Shown here piece by piece: positions 63,668 through 64,000 of a DNA stretch of 64,000 nt. The notes below the pieces were generated by a model. It did not search any database. It had not been told where the DNA came from and saw only the letters and a program-made list of their open reading frames with translations. A program made the position numbers and the translations under genes. Each line of letters opens with the position of its first letter. Position 1 is the first letter of the stretch. Origin of the DNA: Hyphomicrobiaceae bacterium (GTDB lineage: Bacteria; Pseudomonadota; Alphaproteobacteria; Rhizobiales; Devosiaceae); NCBI GenBank assembly GCA_020638065.1, contig JACKJG010000010.1, positions 62,001 through 126,000 of the forward strand, in the 5' to 3' direction.

Positions 63668-64000
63668 TCATTCGCTGCCGGTTACGACCGGCAAGTCTTC
63701 GCGCGCACCCCATTCAGCCCAGGACCCGTCATAAACGTCCAGAGCCTCTATCCCGATTTCAGTCATGGCCAGGGTGAAAAGGGTCGCCGTCACACCTGAC
63801 CCGCAACTGGCAATTACCGGCTTGTTGGGGTCGATACCGGCGTCGCTCATCAGGCGGCGCAGTTCGGCGGGCCGCTTCATGCGGCCATTCTCGATCAGAT
63901 CGGGGAACGGCAGATTGAACGAACCCGGCATATGCCCCGATCGCAGCCCCGGCCGCGGTTCAGGTGCGGTGCCCGCAAACCGCTCCGCCGACCGCACATC
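63668..64000 (-). CDS. sseA: 3-mercaptopyruvate sulfurtransferase, C-terminal part
   Basis: This is partial; the gene starts beyond the right edge and ends at 63668. The 110 codons present cover the second rhodanese domain, with the active-site loop IASCGSGVTA containing the catalytic Cys. GHMPGSFNLPFPDLIENGRM and DVYDGSWAEWG before and after it are typical of tandem-rhodanese sulfurtransferases. It is convergent with the second AapJ-like gene. Confidence 0.9.
   Translation of the reverse strand, partial: DVRSAERFAGTAPEPRPGLRSGHMPGSFNLPFPDLIENGRMKRPAELRRLMSDAGIDPNKPVIASCGSGVTATLFTLAMTEIGIEALDVYDGSWAEWGAREDLPVVTGSE

Overview
The window reads as a chromosomal segment of an alphaproteobacterium of the order Hyphomicrobiales (Rhizobiales), most like Devosia/Pelagibacterium relatives. 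This is inferred from gene content and order: ldtR followed by an L,D-transpeptidase, an Mg-type HemB, glyA-nrdR-nusB, a Cbp3-type chaperone with DUF177-plsX-fabH-ihfA-merR, an aminotransferase-hom-glpX-recJ run, CsgH-type curli genes and an AapJQMP amino-acid transporter. Coding density is high and GC-rich throughout. I see no phage, integrase, insertion sequence or CRISPR array.

Layout. 1-4.5 kb: the end of bpt (protein leucylation), an SLC13-type permease, an RDD membrane protein and hemB on the minus strand, then a divergent small membrane protein behind a 15-bp tandem repeat. 4.6-9.4 kb: ldtR, L,D-transpeptidase, a 62-aa protein, a ZTP (pfl) riboswitch leader, then glyA, nrdR and nusB. 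9.4-15.5 kb: MFS transporter, bamE, Cbp3-type chaperone, DUF177, plsX, fabH, ihfA and a MerR regulator. These are followed by a 24-codon ORF with a perfect Shine-Dalgarno sequence, an anti-SD segment just after its stop and a strong terminator, and by tRNA-Pro(GGG). 15.9-23.9 kb: an exopolysaccharide locus (polymerase/ligase, initiating phosphotransferase, glycosyltransferase and export lipoprotein on minus; a Wzz/BY-kinase-like protein with a degenerate nucleotide site and a polysaccharide deacetylase on plus). 23.9-26.5 kb: DUF2842, ctaA, rplM-rpsI.

26.6-35.2 kb: acyltransferase, agmatinase, aminotransferase, a small secreted protein, hom (carrying an unusual N-terminal HTH-like segment), glpX and recJ. 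35.4-40.2 kb: a solute-binding protein without a signal peptide, two tRNA-Glu genes, an M15-like lipoprotein, glyoxalase I, a double cold-shock protein, a DUF192 lipoprotein, a ceramidase-family protein and tRNA-Arg(TCT). 40.3-50.7 kb: a LacI-controlled sugar operon (ABC importer plus two TIM-barrel isomerase/epimerase-like proteins and two Gfo/Idh/MocA dehydrogenases). It has no kinase and no glycoside hydrolase, so a 3-keto-glycoside route is plausible. A 64-bp tandem repeat sits inside it.

50.7-57.6 kb: GFA-family protein, membrane protein, sulfide:quinone-reductase-like flavoprotein behind a perfect inverted repeat, three curli genes (two curlins around a CsgH-like protein) with hairpins between them, an NDUFS4-like complex I subunit, tRNA-Pro(TGG), a PAP2 phosphatase and metC. 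57.8-64 kb: aapJQMP, a second AapJ-like binding protein and the end of a mercaptopyruvate sulfurtransferase gene that continues past the window.

The main candidates for a second look are the 24-codon ORF with its self-complementary SD (15.5 kb), the HTH-homoserine dehydrogenase fusion (30.8 kb), the kinase-free sugar operon (41-51 kb) and the compact curli set (53-55 kb). All family assignments come from reading motifs and from memory; no database search was run.
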